In this document: positions 34,284-45,729 of the stretch, one piece after another
How the letters are laid out: each line of letters starts with the position of its first letter
Position numbering within the stretch: position 1 is the stretch's first letter
NCBI GenBank assembly: GCA_964036315.1
Contig: OZ038492.1
Span: forward strand, 37,840,853 to 37,904,852
Direction: 5' to 3'
Length of the DNA stretch: 64,000 nucleotides
Origin: Acanthosepion esculentum
Taxonomy: Eukaryota > Mollusca > Cephalopoda > Sepiida > Sepiidae
Notes under the pieces: generated by a model
Told to the model about the DNA's origin: nothing
What the model saw: the letters and a program-made list of their open reading frames with translations, nothing else
Databases searched by the model: none
Program-made: the position numbers and the translations under genes

Positions 34284-34830
34284 ACAAGGTCGAAAGTATG
34301 GAGCACTCAGTGAGGATCGAGCTCACTACGCAGTCGTAATTGATCTAGCGAGACAAGCCTTCTGACCATTACACCCGTCGAATTGTCCAGATTAACGATT
34401 TACGAAGAGTAGACTTGATGCGACACAAGGCCGAGATTGAGGAGCACCAACTGATGATGGAAATAACCACTTAGTCGTAATTGATCTATCGAGACAAGCT
34501 TGCTTACCATTGGATCACATCGCAGTGTTCAGGTTATCGATTTACTGAGCGTAGCGTATATGATGCACAAGGCCGAGATTGAGGAGCAACAACTGATGAT
34601 CGAAGCCACCACTCAGTCGTAATTGATCTAATGAGACAAGCTTGCAGACCATTGCATCCCATCGAAGTGTCCAGATTAGCGATTTACTAAGCGTAGCTTT
34701 GATGCGACACAAAGCCATGATTGGGGAGCACAAAATGATGATGGAAGTCACCACTCAACACTAATTGATCTAGCGAGATAAGCTTGCTAACCAGTACACG
34801 ACCTCGCAGGACGGATTGCTCTGTCTAGAG
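34284..34830 (-). repeat. 142-bp tandem array of tRNA-like SINE heads, four units
   Basis: The word nacaaggnc begins at 34,284, 34,424, 34,566 and 34,708, giving periods of 140, 142 and 142 bp. On the minus strand each unit holds a box A-like word (aatggtnngcaagcttgtct) and a box B-like word (ttcgatcatcag). Each therefore looks like a family C SINE head (compare 9.4 kb) joined to a short linker (taaatcgntaatctgg). The units have diverged by perhaps 15-20%. Confidence 0.88.
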
Positions 34831-34844
34831 GTTATTATTGAGCT

Positions 34845-35098
34845 AGTTAAGTGTAAATTCAATGCTAACAGCTTTTTTTCTCTCTCTGGTGGAAATTCCT
34901 TCCGCTTCCAAGCTTTCCAGCTAACTTTAAACTGCAAAAGTTTAAATGCAATGTCAATCGCTATCTACTATCCTCCTGATTGCTCTTTCATCTTGTCGCT
35001 CATTGTTAACGATTCTGTTCCAAATTCTTACAAACCAATTAACGCCTTGTGTCTTTTCTGTCTTGCCTGGGGTGAAACCGATTTATTAAATAAGAGTA
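34845..35098 (+). mobile_element. LINE 3'-end fragment
   Basis: The words tttaaatgcaatgtcaatcg (equivalent to FKCNVNRH) and the 3' signature tcttgcctggggtgaaaccg are present. Only the last part of ORF2 and the 3' UTR remain. Confidence 0.7.
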
Positions 35099-35149
35099 AT
35101 TTATGAGAGACTGACTCAATTTTATTTACAAATTTTTACATGACGATGT

Positions 35150-35830
35150 TCTCTATTTATTTCAAGCGAAATAGTTCAACCGTCAGTATTTTTCCTGACC
35201 TTCTTTGCTTTTCGTCAGTGATGGATGCAGCAGAGCATGCTGGGAATCCAGTTGTTTCAGTGTTCAACCGATACCTTTTTCAGTCCAGACTTCTTTAATA
35301 GCCTTTCTCAGCATTTCGATACTTGACGTTTGCTTTACCGCAAATTTGCTTTTGACAATTCTCTATAAATGTTCAATTAGGTTGAGATTTGGGCTATTCC
35401 CAATCCAGCCCTGTGTTGTCACGTTGATCTTCAAACCATTCTGAACAACCTTTGACTGGTGGCATAGAACCCCATCATGCGTAAATATTGTGCCCTGATG
35501 AATACGCATATACAATTAAAGTTTCTCTTGCAGTATTTCCACATAGCTTGCACCATTCATCATTTTTCATGGAGGCAAGAAGTAAAGTTCAGCTATTTCC
35601 TATTTGGACAGGCTCCACAAATCATCTGCCTTGGCGGGAGCTTCAACATCTGAATTGTATAGTTTTAATGAAATCTCCTACCAGGGGATCTTATAATGTT
35701 TCTTTTATGCATAACGAATAGATTCATCTGAAAGCATAAAATTTATCCAGTTATCAGCTGTCCAGGTTTCATGTTGCCATAATAAAATAGAAAAGATATA
35801 TATTTCTAATTCTTACCATGAAAATAATCC
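35150..35830 (-). mobile_element. Tc1-like transposase relic
   Basis: Read on the minus strand: WINFMLSDES (first catalytic Asp, about 35,715), MMNGASYVEIL, then THDGVLCHQSKVVQN with the second Asp at 35,474-35,476. SPNLNLIEHL carries the Glu at 35,372-35,374, and KEVWTEKGIG follows. There are 33 codons between second Asp and Glu, one fewer than the DD34E standard, so a codon has probably been lost. Stops replace the Trp after IEHL and others. I did not find the N-terminal HTH or the terminal repeats. Confidence 0.82.
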
Positions 35831-36186
35831 ACTCCTAGAAAATGGCTTAAGCATAAACCGAATGCTAAAACTGGTAACAATTTCTTAGCATACTCAGTTC
35901 TAAAAAAAATGGTATGAACACATGAACAATAATATAAAAAAATCATATGATAACCATTTAATTATATTGGACATACCACAACTTCCCTATCAAGAAGACA
36001 CACGTTAGATCTCTCTGACCATAAGTCAATTAGGACTAATTTAAACACAGACGGAAACCTTTCAAATTACTTTCGTAGAAAATATGACAACAATAGTATC
36101 CACATGTAAACTTATGCTAACACTAAAGGATTCATTAATATTGAAAAAAACTTAACACTCAGTATAACATCAACTATAAACACGGT

Positions 36187-36187
36187 C

Positions 36188-36260
<73 letters not shown>
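36187..36260. repeat. (AT)n microsatellite
   Basis: About 74 bp; 35,835-36,185 before it is plain AT-rich DNA with no motif. Confidence 0.96.
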
Positions 36261-36263
<3 letters not shown>

Positions 36264-36274
36264 ATTATGGACTG

Positions 36275-36860
36275 ATGTATTTAGTGTTGGTTCTTATTTC
36301 TCTCAGATGGTTGAGAAGATTCTTTTCAAAGTTTGTTATACTTCGGTGGCAAGTATTTCTCCAGTTCGCTCGGTTTTTCTTCAGCGAGTTCGAACTCCTC
36401 TGTAGGGATATTTGCAGCATTTAAGTATATATATATATATATATACATAGTATTTAAGTTTGTCCTTGAAGCGTAAACAAGGACAGCCTACATTACGGTT
36501 ACCATGGAAAATTTGGCTCTACATGAGAACTTTCGGCATCCGATCACCACTCATTCTCATAACATGACCAGAAAATCGGAAATGTGATTGCATCAGAAAG
36601 GATTCGATACCACCGACACCACATTTGATGAAAATATCACGGTTAGAGGTTTTGTCCGCATATTGAACGAAGACAGCGTTTATGAAAAGCATCAAGTTGA
36701 CTGATGTGCGTGCTGTATGGCAACCACGATTCTGACCCATAAAGAAGTGTGGTGAGAATGACTGCGCGATAGACATTGATTTTCGTTTTCAGGGAAATCC
36801 CATGAACATCCCATAGGCGATGCTTAAGCTTCCCAAACGCATTGGTTGCCTTTTATATTC
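36275..36860 (-). mobile_element. LINE ORF2 C-terminal relic, copy 1
   Basis: The minus-strand frame includes AQSFSPHFF, QYADKTSNRDIF and MQSHFRFSGHVMRMSGDRMPK, the (L)RWxGHVxRM pattern of RTE/BovB-type LINE C-termini also seen at 24.9 kb. The end of the protein continues toward 36,275 through a short AT insertion (36,427-36,444). It is broken by stops. Confidence 0.75.
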
Positions 36861-36879
36861 GGTTAACTATTCCGACATC

Positions 36880-37220
36880 CAAAGAGGTACTTGAATTTGT
36901 AAACAAGTCCACAAGAGGGGCATGCTGAAGGACTGACTGTCATATGGGCTGATTTATTAGCCCAAGATTTAGTGTTAATTCTTAATTCTCTCAAATGGTT
37001 GAGGCGATTCATTTCAAATTTGGCTATGCCTCGATAGCACGTGTTTGTCCAGTTTGCTCGGTTTTCAACAGCAAGTTCGAACTTCTCTATAGGGATGTTT
37101 GCAGCATTTAAATTATATTTAAGTTTGTCCTTGAAGCGTAAACAAGGACGGCCCACATTACGCTTACTATGAAAAAGTAATAGTTGTAAGAGAGATGTAA
37201 CGTGAGTCCTATTCATCGGC
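36880..37220 (-). mobile_element. LINE ORF2 C-terminal relic, copy 2
   Basis: The minus-strand frame, open for 119 codons from 37,222, reads NVGRPCLRFKDKLKYNLN, FELAVENRANW, CPSCGLVYKFKYLFG. The part from about 36,960 to 37,170 is a diverged duplicate of 36,290-36,500, so two copies of the same LINE tail lie side by side in the same orientation. This copy has the better-preserved C-terminus, with a final Cys-x-x-Cys. Confidence 0.8.
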
Positions 37221-37239
37221 ATGTAGTGGTATATCTAAC

Positions 37240-38345
37240 ATACTTATTCATGTATTTGATTTGATTAAGAACACAGTGATGTTATAGCATTTTGTAATGA
37301 GAATTATGGTCTTTTAAGAATTTGATACTCGTCATTACTAAAATAAAAGGTTAGACTATATTTTCATTAGTGTCTAACTATATTCGTTCTTCTTTTTTTA
37401 CGTAAGTGCGTGTTTTGAAGTCCTGTCTAATTATTAATGAGGATAGATGAATTCTTGTCCTTAATAATATGTGAAAATTCGTAGATATTTTCAAATTGTT
37501 TGTGCCAATGTCTAATTACGATCAAATGACGCTGAATTCACCGGTTCTCGCTCAAATAATGAAATTAAGCAACATCAAGTGTAGCAGGTTCCAAAATGCG
37601 AGTTCTGTTTGGAAAAAAGGGTTACTTCATGTATTAAGGATGTAAAATCCGACAAAAATAACTTTAGAATGTAAGTAGGTTAGAAATGATAAGGTTGCGT
37701 ACAAGGGTGGAATGTTTTCCTTCGGATCGCACCTTACAGGAGAAGATATAATAGCTAATTGTAAGAAGTGAATGCATTTGCAAAACATGATTACTGTATG
37801 TAACCATTCGACATTAGTTCCGTTTACAAACAATACGAAGGTCAACGAATTTAATGGCTTTTATTCTCGCTTCATAGATACTACATCTGTTTACAATAAA
37901 CTAATTTAATAAGATTCTTACTTTTGTTTATATAAGTGATGTTGTGTGATTCTTTTCTAAGAGTTTTTTAAGCTAATTTAATTTGATCATCAATTATATT
38001 GTCTGCGAAACTCTTGTTAATAAATGCTTTAAGTTTCCCAATGTCTTTATAAGATATATTTTTTCAAGTAGAAATATTTCGTTCTGTTCATCCTGTCCTT
38101 GTTGAGTGCTATTCTATATATGTGAGGACATTTATTTTGGTAATTGAAATGACAACAATTTGTACTTGTAAGTTTTCTAAAATATAGATCAGCTGTATTC
38201 AAATATCTCTTTCAGAATATGTATCTATTTTTTCCTCTAATACGAATATATTATCGTTATATCGAATATATATCATGGGTATATCAGACAGTCATGAAGA
38301 ATGGCTCGATATAGATGTCATCGTGATAGTCATAATAACTATTTC
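37240..38345 (+). repeat. duplicated segment, copy 1 (partner 40.98-43.33 kb)
   Basis: Ordered matches run through gtctaactatattcg, gcaaaacatgatt, tttattctcgcttcatagat, tatataagtgatgttgtgtg, ctatatatgtgaggacat and atattatcgttatatc. The last part joins a LINE C-terminus. The copy at 41.0-43.3 kb has the same blocks with insertions. Confidence 0.8.
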
Positions 38346-38349
38346 TTTA

Positions 38350-38988
38350 AAACAGGATGATTATATTGAATCAATTGCTAGGTCTGCTGCTACGAAAGCC
38401 CGTTCTCTGTATAATTTTACCCGCCCGAATTAATCTTACATATTTTAAGTCTACCATTCATTCCTTGCCTTGAATATTGGTGTCACATATGGTTTGCTGC
38501 TTCTGCTATATATTTAGTGAGCCTTAATAAAGTCCAAAGAAGAATCTGCAATGTTATTGGTTCTGACCTGGTATATCGGCTTCTGTAACTTTCCCACCTC
38601 TGTGATGTAGCTTCTCTATGCCTTTTCTAAAAAATACTTTAATGAAAATTGTTCAAATGAATTTTCTTTTATGGTAACTAGACTCTATCATTTTAATCTC
38701 AATACTAAATTGGCGGCAAGATTTCATTATTTTACATTTAAAATTGTTAGCTATAATCGCAAGTCCTACGCAAACAGTTTCTTATTTCGCACTTCTCGCT
38801 TGTGGAAATCTCTTCCGGCTTTTTGCTTCCCGTCAAATTGACTGTTCAAAATTTTAAATGCAATGTAAATCCTTATCTTCTGTTTCCTTAATAATTTTTT
38901 TATTAGTATCTCAGCTTACTAATTTTTGTTATAATATTCTTTCTCAGTAACACACCATTGCCAGTGGATCTTTTCCCTTGCTTGGGTC
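38350..38988 (+). mobile_element. LINE ORF2 C-terminus and 3' end
   Basis: Frames with YIESIARSAATKARSLYNF, NKVQRRICNVIGSDL and RTSRLWKSLPAFCFP, the usual tail of the Jockey/CR1/L2-like family, ending in ttgcttgggt at about 38,979-38,988. Stops and shifts are present. It meets a minus-strand LINE end tail to tail. Confidence 0.8.
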
Positions 38989-39240
38989 TTTTTTTTTTTT
39001 TTTAATCAAATCACCCCAAGCAAAGCCGGAGGCCACTATCACGCAAGGGGTTAAAGAGGGGGTTGGAGGAAGAGCAGATAGGAGTGACAAGGGAGGGGAT
39101 GTGGAGAAAGAGAAAGACAGTGGGTCGATCAAGGCAAGGGGGCCAAAAAAGATCCGGAGCGAGAGCAGATAGGAATGAGAAATGAAAGGATGTGGAGAAG
39201 GGAAAGAGACAGAGAGAGAGAGAAATCCGGGAACCCCTTC
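38989..39240 (-). mobile_element. LINE 3' UTR fragment with poly(A), minus orientation
   Basis: A T run (38,989-39,003) is the poly(A) of a minus-strand insertion. It is followed by the reverse complement of the LINE 3' signature (caccccaagcaaagccgg, then gccactatcacgcaaggggtt) and two related 3'-UTR blocks (gagcagatagga) that also occur twice near 63.75-63.86 kb. No coding part remains. Confidence 0.8.
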
Positions 39241-39244
39241 CTAG

Positions 39245-40954
39245 ACACGAAACATGGTTTGGGCCTCTAAACGTGGGGGGAGGAGTGTAGACCGGGCGGT
39301 AGGAAAGCCTACCTACTCCTATTACGTATAACATTCAACGAAGACAAGACAGAACAAAAGAGGGGGATGTAGTCGGGAGAGAGTACTGGGCGATAGGAAT
39401 GAGATACCATTGTATGTGTTCAATAATGAGTATTAACACTAATAGTAAGATTTAACTTAGTATAAGTCCCAATGACCTATATTTAAAAAAAAAACAATTA
39501 CCACTTACGTTAGAATAGTTACTTCTAAAATAAGACGGGGGGGGAGGACGGTTAACAAAAAGCAAAATACAGAAATACAAATTAATAAAAAAAACAAAAC
39601 GAAAACAAGACATTAAATAAATAATTTACAATAAAACTTTTCGAAATACATTAAGAAGTTATATATACATACACAAGGAACGCGGCATCAAATAGGTGGG
39701 GGGCATTTATAGTTAAGAATAAAAATAAAAAAAATTTAATAAATAAATATTAACTAATACGAAAGTTTTCAAATATATTAATTACATATGCAAGGAATAC
39801 GTAGAACAGGCTCAATTCACGACCATAAGCTATCCAAAAGTCACGTCCAAAATTAAAGGCACCAGCCACGCTAGCCGATCTCTATGAAATAACATTTAGT
39901 CTGAGTAGAATTTCTAGTTTAGTTTGAATAAGCCCATGCTTGCCGAGTCTTCTTAGGCTTGTCATTTCTTACGCAGTCATTTTTGGATCTTATAGATTTG
40001 TTTCAAAAGTAATATTGTCAGCCGGCTACATTTGACCTCAACTTCAATAGGAATAAATAGATTCATCTATCGTCCGATTCACACTGCTTCGTCGTCCTTT
40101 GAACAGGAGTAAATGTTTATTCCTTGTCTCCTGTTTAGGACTGGGTTTCTGGTTCTGCCTCTAAAGTTCCCCTGTTCTCTTTTACTCCTTTAATCTTAGT
40201 AGTAATATCATAATACCTGGGTGAATTTATTTTTAAAAAATGAGATTAATACGAAATAGGACCGAAGAAGGTTTATATATGTATTATGCATTATTATGTG
40301 TGTGTTTTGGCAGCGGCATTTACAAGTTTTTTCGCGTTTTAATTAGGTTTATCTGAGCGTATTAATTGATCAACTTCATTAGTATAATTAACGCTACTAA
40401 TTTTTGCCGTGAAAATTTAACGGTCTTCCTATTTGAAGTTCTTGGTGAGTATTAATTCTTACGATGATTAAATAAGCTCATGTTGAATTCTACGACAATA
40501 AAACATCCGTAGAAATTTCCCTATCACTCCTTTAAATATTTGAGCTTAACAACTTCATGAAAATATTGCAATAACAATCATAAGTAGTATGCTAGTTGCT
40601 ATTTTAAGAAGTGGGTACAAATGAAATAATTTGAAATTGAAAATTTTTTTCCATTAAACTGAAAAAGCCGTAAAACACTGCTATCTTCCCTCCTTTATTC
40701 CTGTCTTTCAATCTTTCATTCATTTTCTCACTGAAACCAAGTAATGTCTTTTCCCCTCTTTCCACCTGATATAAAAGTCCATTTTTTTATGAATTGGCTG
40801 GGCGTAACGGTCGTGCGGACTGACAAAGAGAGGCATGAGCACAATTATAATAGGATATTTATTTGGTAAGTATATTAGGGATGTTAATAGTAATTTTACG
40901 TTTTTTTGTCATGTGTATGAAGAACGGTATATTTTGAAAAATCGCATTTTAATC

Positions 40955-40955
<1 letters not shown>
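39245..40955. other. no gene recognised
   Basis: Contains a G run at 39,536-39,545 and long AT-rich parts. I see no frame, tRNA-like box or known transposon motif. Confidence 0.45.
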
Positions 40956-40958
<3 letters not shown>

Positions 40959-40993
<35 letters not shown>

Positions 40994-40994
40994 T
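40959..40994. repeat. (AAT)n microsatellite
   Basis: About 12 trinucleotide units at the left edge of the second duplicated segment. Confidence 0.95.
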
Positions 40995-41609
40995 AATATG
41001 TCTGTGTAACATATACAAGGTTAATATGTTTGCCTAATCAAACAGTTTTTTGCCTATTAGTGTCTAATCAAACAGTTTTTTACTTTATCGTGAGTTTTCA
41101 AATCCTGTATAATTTAGTCATAAGGCTAGATGAATTAATTTGCTTAGTGGAAATTTTCAAGACATTTATTTCAAAAGTTTAAATTTTTTTGTATATAGAA
41201 AATTAAAGTTGGTATGAATGTAATTATTGTATATTGGTAATTCTCCAGCAACACATGCGTGCTTCGTGTGGGACTCTGAATCGTAAAATGGACTCGGGTA
41301 CCGACCGACATAACTGTGGGTTGTGGGTGGTAAATACTACCTATGTTATCCTTGTCTCATTTCTGAAACAATGTTGAAACATAAAGATGTTGTTTTTTTC
41401 CCACAAAATTAAGATATAACGTTGGAAACTGGAAGAACACAAGGGGGGCAAACGTGTTTTAACGGGGATAAATTCCGATAAAAAAAATTTACCATTTTCA
41501 ATGCAATTATGTTGTAAATGATGATTTTCCGGAGCGCATCTATTTGGAGAAGATGCGATTGCTAATTGTGCAAAATCACTTGAAATATATCTGCAAAACA
41601 TGATTCAGT

Positions 41610-41892
41610 CAGTTATGTGATACACGCTTAGGCGATCATGTATCTTTCGATACATGACTGACGAGGCAGAATTTTTTACAGCAGTAGGTTGCCATTTCTT
41701 TCTGCAGTAGACCTGTTGCTATCCAAATCTATAGAACCCGGTCTATTTACCCATAGCTGGTGGGGAAGAAGAAGAAAAAGAAGAAGATTCAGACCTTTCC
41801 CAAGGCTATTAGCACGTAAGTAAATATAATGAATTCGACTTGAGTTCAAACTCGAGTCTCCGATTCCTCAATCCGAGCCGTTATCCGCTATT
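41610..41892 (-). mobile_element. tRNA-derived SINE, family B, minus orientation
   Basis: Tail gtgatacacgcttaggcgat, middle block tacccatagctgg and box B rc (gagttcaaactc). It interrupts the duplicated segment, so it is younger than the duplication. Confidence 0.82.
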
Positions 41893-41996
41893 ACTGTATC
41901 TAATCATTCGGCATAAGTTTCGTTCGCCGACAATACGAAAGTCAACGTATTTAATGGGTTTTATTCTCGCTTTATAGATACAATATATCTGTGCTT

Positions 41997-41999
<3 letters not shown>

Positions 42000-42054
<55 letters not shown>
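42000..42054. repeat. (TG)n microsatellite
   Basis: About 55 bp, directly next to the poly(A)-equivalent end of the minus-strand LINE. Confidence 0.96.
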
Positions 42055-42057
<3 letters not shown>

Positions 42058-42058
<1 letters not shown>

Positions 42059-42838
42059 ATAAGCAATCGCCCCAAGCGAGGCGGGAGTGCCACTAGCATG
42101 CAAGGGGTTCCACATAGAGAAAATGACAGTAAAGAGTGTTTGGGAAAATGTTAAAGAGAAGTACAGGGATCAAGGTCAAGGCATCAGAAGATGTCGATTG
42201 ACATTACATTTGAATATTTGAAGATTATAGCTACCAGGGAGGCAAGTGATAGGAAAGGAGTTCCACTGACGGGAGGTGCGAGATAAGAAGCTTTTGGAGT
42301 AGAAGAGATGGCTACATTTAGTCCTTTCGACAGTGAAAGGGTGGGGCCGAGAAGCCAACATAGTAGCACTCTTAAATTCATCCACTTTGGGAACCAGTGA
42401 AAGTAGCTCACCAGAGCAGTTGCCATGAAAGTACTTGTAGAAAAGACAGAGGGAAGCCACAGCAAGTCTGTGAGGTAGCGACTCAGACGGGATGCCAGAT
42501 CAGAAGCAACCATGTTGCATGTCTGTCTGTGGATTTTGTCGAGGACCTCGAGATGAATAGCGGGGGCATTAGTGCATATATATATATGGCAGCAGTATTC
42601 CATGCAAGTACGAATGGTTGATTTGGACATTTGAAGGATGGACTAAGGCGAATAGAACAAAACAACTTCTGGCGCGTCACAGAACGAACTAACATTCCTT
42701 GCGGTAGATAAAGCTATAGATTCAATGAAGTTGTTCCACTACAGGTCAGTGGACAGCGGGAGATCAAGCAAGCGCAGAGAGACGCTTTCGTAAAATTGAG
42801 CATCAGTCATCCTGATGAGAGGCAGGAATGGTTCTGTA
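42058..42838 (-). mobile_element. LINE ORF2 C-terminus and 3' end, minus orientation
   Basis: The minus-strand frames read KSTIRTCMEYCCHIY, HLEVLDKIHRQTCNMV, MASLCLFYKYFHGNCS, SRTSRQWNSFP and NLQIFKCNVNRHL. The 3' signature (rc) gccccaagcgaggcgggagt lies at the left edge. It is one of the better C-termini in the window but is frameshifted between the two parts and lacks the reverse transcriptase core. Confidence 0.87.
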
Positions 42839-43479
42839 TGGTGTGTAATACATTAATTTAATAATGTTACTTTTGTTTATATAAGTGATGTTGTGTGATT
42901 CTTTTCTAAGTTTTTTAAGCTAATTTAATTTAATCATCAACTACAATGGTTTGTGAAAAGTTTGCTTTAAGTTTTAAAATAATATTTTTGAAGAAGAAAT
43001 ATTTCGCTGAGTTCATCATGTTCTATATATGTGAGGACATATATTTTTGTAATTGAGATGACAAGAATATTTACTTGTAAGTTTTCTGAAATATAGATCA
43101 GTTGTACTCAAATATTTCTTTCAGAATATTTATCCAGTTCATCTCTAAAATGAATATATTATCGTTATATCAAACATATATCAGGTGTAGCAGAAATCCA
43201 TGAAGGCGTTACATGAAATAGAACCAAGGGACAAACCCATAACCTCCATATAGATCTTATTTGAACAGTCATAAAACTAATTGTTTCAAACCGAATGATT
43301 ATACCGAATCAACTGCTAGGTCTGCTGCTAAGAAATTTAATACTTTGGGTTGGTCTAGAATAAACAATTTTGCGCAGTTAATCATGTTCTTGGTAGGAGC
43401 TATTATGTATCTGCGAAGACATTTTGTTTTGTGTTATATAGGAATAACATGTCGATGCCGACACTTTTTTTTTTTTTAA

Positions 43480-43895
43480 TTTTTTTTCAGCGTATCACCC
43501 CAAGCAAGGCCGGTGGCCACTATCACGCAAGGGGTTACAGAAGGGTTGGAGGAAGAGCAGATAGGAGTGGTAAAGGAAGGGATGTGGAGAAAGAGAAGGA
43601 CGGAGGGTCGATCGAGGCAGGGGGGTTACGGGAGATATAGAGCGAGAGCAGATAGGAATGAAAGATGTCAGGAAGTGGATAGATCAAGGCAATTGGAGAT
43701 GACGATTGACGCTACACTTAAACCGTTGGAGATTGTATTTGTCAGGGAAACAGTAATAGTGAAGGGAGTTCCATAGGCGAGATGTGCGAGACATGAAGCT
43801 ATTGGAGTAGAAAAGACGTCTACATCTAACAGTTTCAACGGTGAAGGGGTGGGAACGGGATGCCAGCCTCGTTTGAGTTTGAACATAGATCACCA
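43480..43895 (-). mobile_element. LINE C-terminus and 3' UTR, minus orientation
   Basis: An A-rich tail (T run at 43,465-43,490), then the 3' signature (caccccaagcaaggccgg) and two 3'-UTR blocks, then the reversed C-terminus: TRLASRSHPFTVETVRC, SRTSRLWNSLHY, KYNLQRFKCSVNRHLQL. The last 69 codons are open, so this copy is rather young. Confidence 0.87.
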
Positions 43896-43899
43896 GTGA

Positions 43900-44480
43900 G
43901 TAAACACAGGCGATCCCATTATTGAATTAAGTGGACCATGTAACCATAGAAGAAACGCATATGTGTAATGTAGCGTGTGTCTAATTGATCACCCCTTCTA
44001 TTCTATCTTCTATTAACATACGGGACGCTATTCTCTATTCTATTCACTATACTGATCACTATGCGGATTACTTTTCGAGCTAGTATCATCGAGCAAGTAC
44101 TATAAGTGCGAGTGTTATTCCAAGGCGTCTGACACCAGTATTGTTCAACGGCGTTACTATGGTTGTATCAGCGATTACAAAGTCTCTATTACAACAAGCA
44201 TTTCAAAAGTGACCACGAGTATTCGTTTGGCATCACAAAAGTATCAGCGAGTGTTCGTTTACATCACCAAACTTTGGTAATTTGACAAGAATTTATATTA
44301 CTAAAGATCAGCCTCACTCAAATGTTACTTTCATAAATTTTTAGCTAGGTCTTTCCATAATATCAAATTATTATTAGTATATGGAACATATATCATAGGT
44401 GTAGCAAATATTGAAAAGAAAGTTAGCCATGAAGAAATCAAATAAAGAAAATCCGAGAGGGTAACTCATAGTTTGTTTTT
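43900..44480. other. no gene recognised
   Basis: Mostly plain sequence; 44,335-44,415 resembles the end of the duplicated segment (atatggaacatatatcat). Confidence 0.4.
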
Positions 44481-44489
44481 TGTTTTTTT

Positions 44490-44900
44490 TTAAATCATCA
44501 ACCCACCCCCTAAGCAAAGCAACAAATATACTAACACGCAGAGGATTACTGAATGTTTATGGCGAAACAAATTAAAAGAACAGGGATTTAAAAAAAAAAA
44601 CGATTGATATTCGATTTAATTCTTTGTAAATGAAAGTTCACAGGGAAGCAAGAAACCGCAAGAAAGCTCCACAAGCGAGAAGTGCGAGAGAAGAAACTGT
44701 TATCGGAATAATTTCTGTTACATCTATCCATTTAAACTGTAAAATGATGAGACCTTCCGCCAGTCTAGTACTGCCGTTAAAATCAAGGCAACATAAAAGG
44801 AAAGCCAGAACAATTACCATACAAATATATAGAAAAAAAGACACAGGGACATTAATTTGCGGCGGTTGGAAAGAGGCTGATGCCGAGATACCAGGTCAGG
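44490..44900 (-). mobile_element. LINE C-terminus and 3' end, diverged, minus orientation
   Basis: A T run, then the decayed 3' signature (accccctaagcaaagcaaca, aacacgcagaggattac). The C-terminus on the minus strand is seen as the equivalent of SRTSRLWSFLAV. The 117-codon frame on the opposite strand (44,630-44,983) is a shadow of this relic. Confidence 0.65.
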
Positions 44901-45139
44901 AAAAAAAATTGATGTATATAACATATGTAGGAATGTTAATAGTCGTGTTATTTTCTTGTATGGTGTTTACAAATAGAACTTAAATTCTGAAAAATGATTT
45001 ATTAATCTATAAGAGAATGAGTTACGACTGATATAAAGTATAATATTTTGTCTATTTTGGTCAAAGGGTCATATTATAGCTATGGGTTCACCTTTAGTCC
45101 CTCTTTCATTTAATTTCTACTTTGCTAACTTAGAAAACA

Positions 45140-45143
<4 letters not shown>

Positions 45144-45196
<53 letters not shown>
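45144..45196. repeat. (AT)n microsatellite
   Basis: About 53 bp of AT dinucleotides. Confidence 0.96.
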
Positions 45197-45199
<3 letters not shown>

Positions 45200-45359
45200 G
45201 TAATTGGTTTAAGGAAGTAAGAATTTCTGATTTATGGGGGCGAATGTGAAAGAAAATTGATATATATTTTAAATTCCCGTATAAACAGGGAAGTAATTAT
45301 CTTCTGAGCTGATACGTAATATCAGTCCTCGTATATGAAAGTGGATGCTGTACAATTTC

Positions 45360-45720
45360 CTCTGTGATGAAGAGGAGACATGTGGCAACAGATGTGTAGT
45401 CCTGCTTAAGGATGGAGAGAATACCAGGAACGGAGCATGTAAGCAACGAATATTTTTTGACGTAAATGGAAACAACAATATAAAGAAAGAGACATTTGCC
45501 ATTTATAGGACAGATAATGAGGAAAGAAGCCTTTTAAAAATTGGCATTCACAGAAAATCATGAAAGCAAGTTGGACATAAGTAAATAGCGAATAATCTGC
45601 CTAAAGAACTTCTGTTAATGGATGGTAAACATAAAAATTATTTCCATGAGCTACAAAATATAGGAAGATGTGGAGAGCCATGATCGCCCAAGTAGTGAAT
45701 GGAAACGACGCAAAAAAGAT
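45360..45720 (+). mobile_element. RTE-like LINE 3' fragment
   Basis: One frame reads CLRMERIPGTEHVSNE and GQIMRKEAF, and near the end RMWRAMIAQV is recognisable, matching the tail order of the copies at 31.8 and 60.2 kb. The frame changes several times. Confidence 0.65.
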
Positions 45721-45729
45721 TATATCCTA

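Larger units (their letters stand above)
40985..43335 (+). repeat. duplicated segment, copy 2, carrying SINE and LINE insertions
   Basis: Blocks at 41,040-41,220, 41,400-41,610, 41,890-41,995 and 42,845-43,330 match 37,240-38,400 in order. The gaps are filled by a minus-strand SINE (41.61-41.89 kb), a TG microsatellite and a minus-strand LINE (42.06-42.84 kb), which inserted after duplication. A short third piece is visible near 44,335-44,415. Confidence 0.78.

Noticed and set aside
34284..34830. CRISPR array
   Set aside because: The 142-bp units are continuous and contain tRNA-like boxes; there is no short repeat/unique spacer alternation and the genome is animal.
44630..44983. 117-codon plus-strand protein
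   Set aside because: It is antisense to a LINE C-terminal relic and its composition follows from that sequence.
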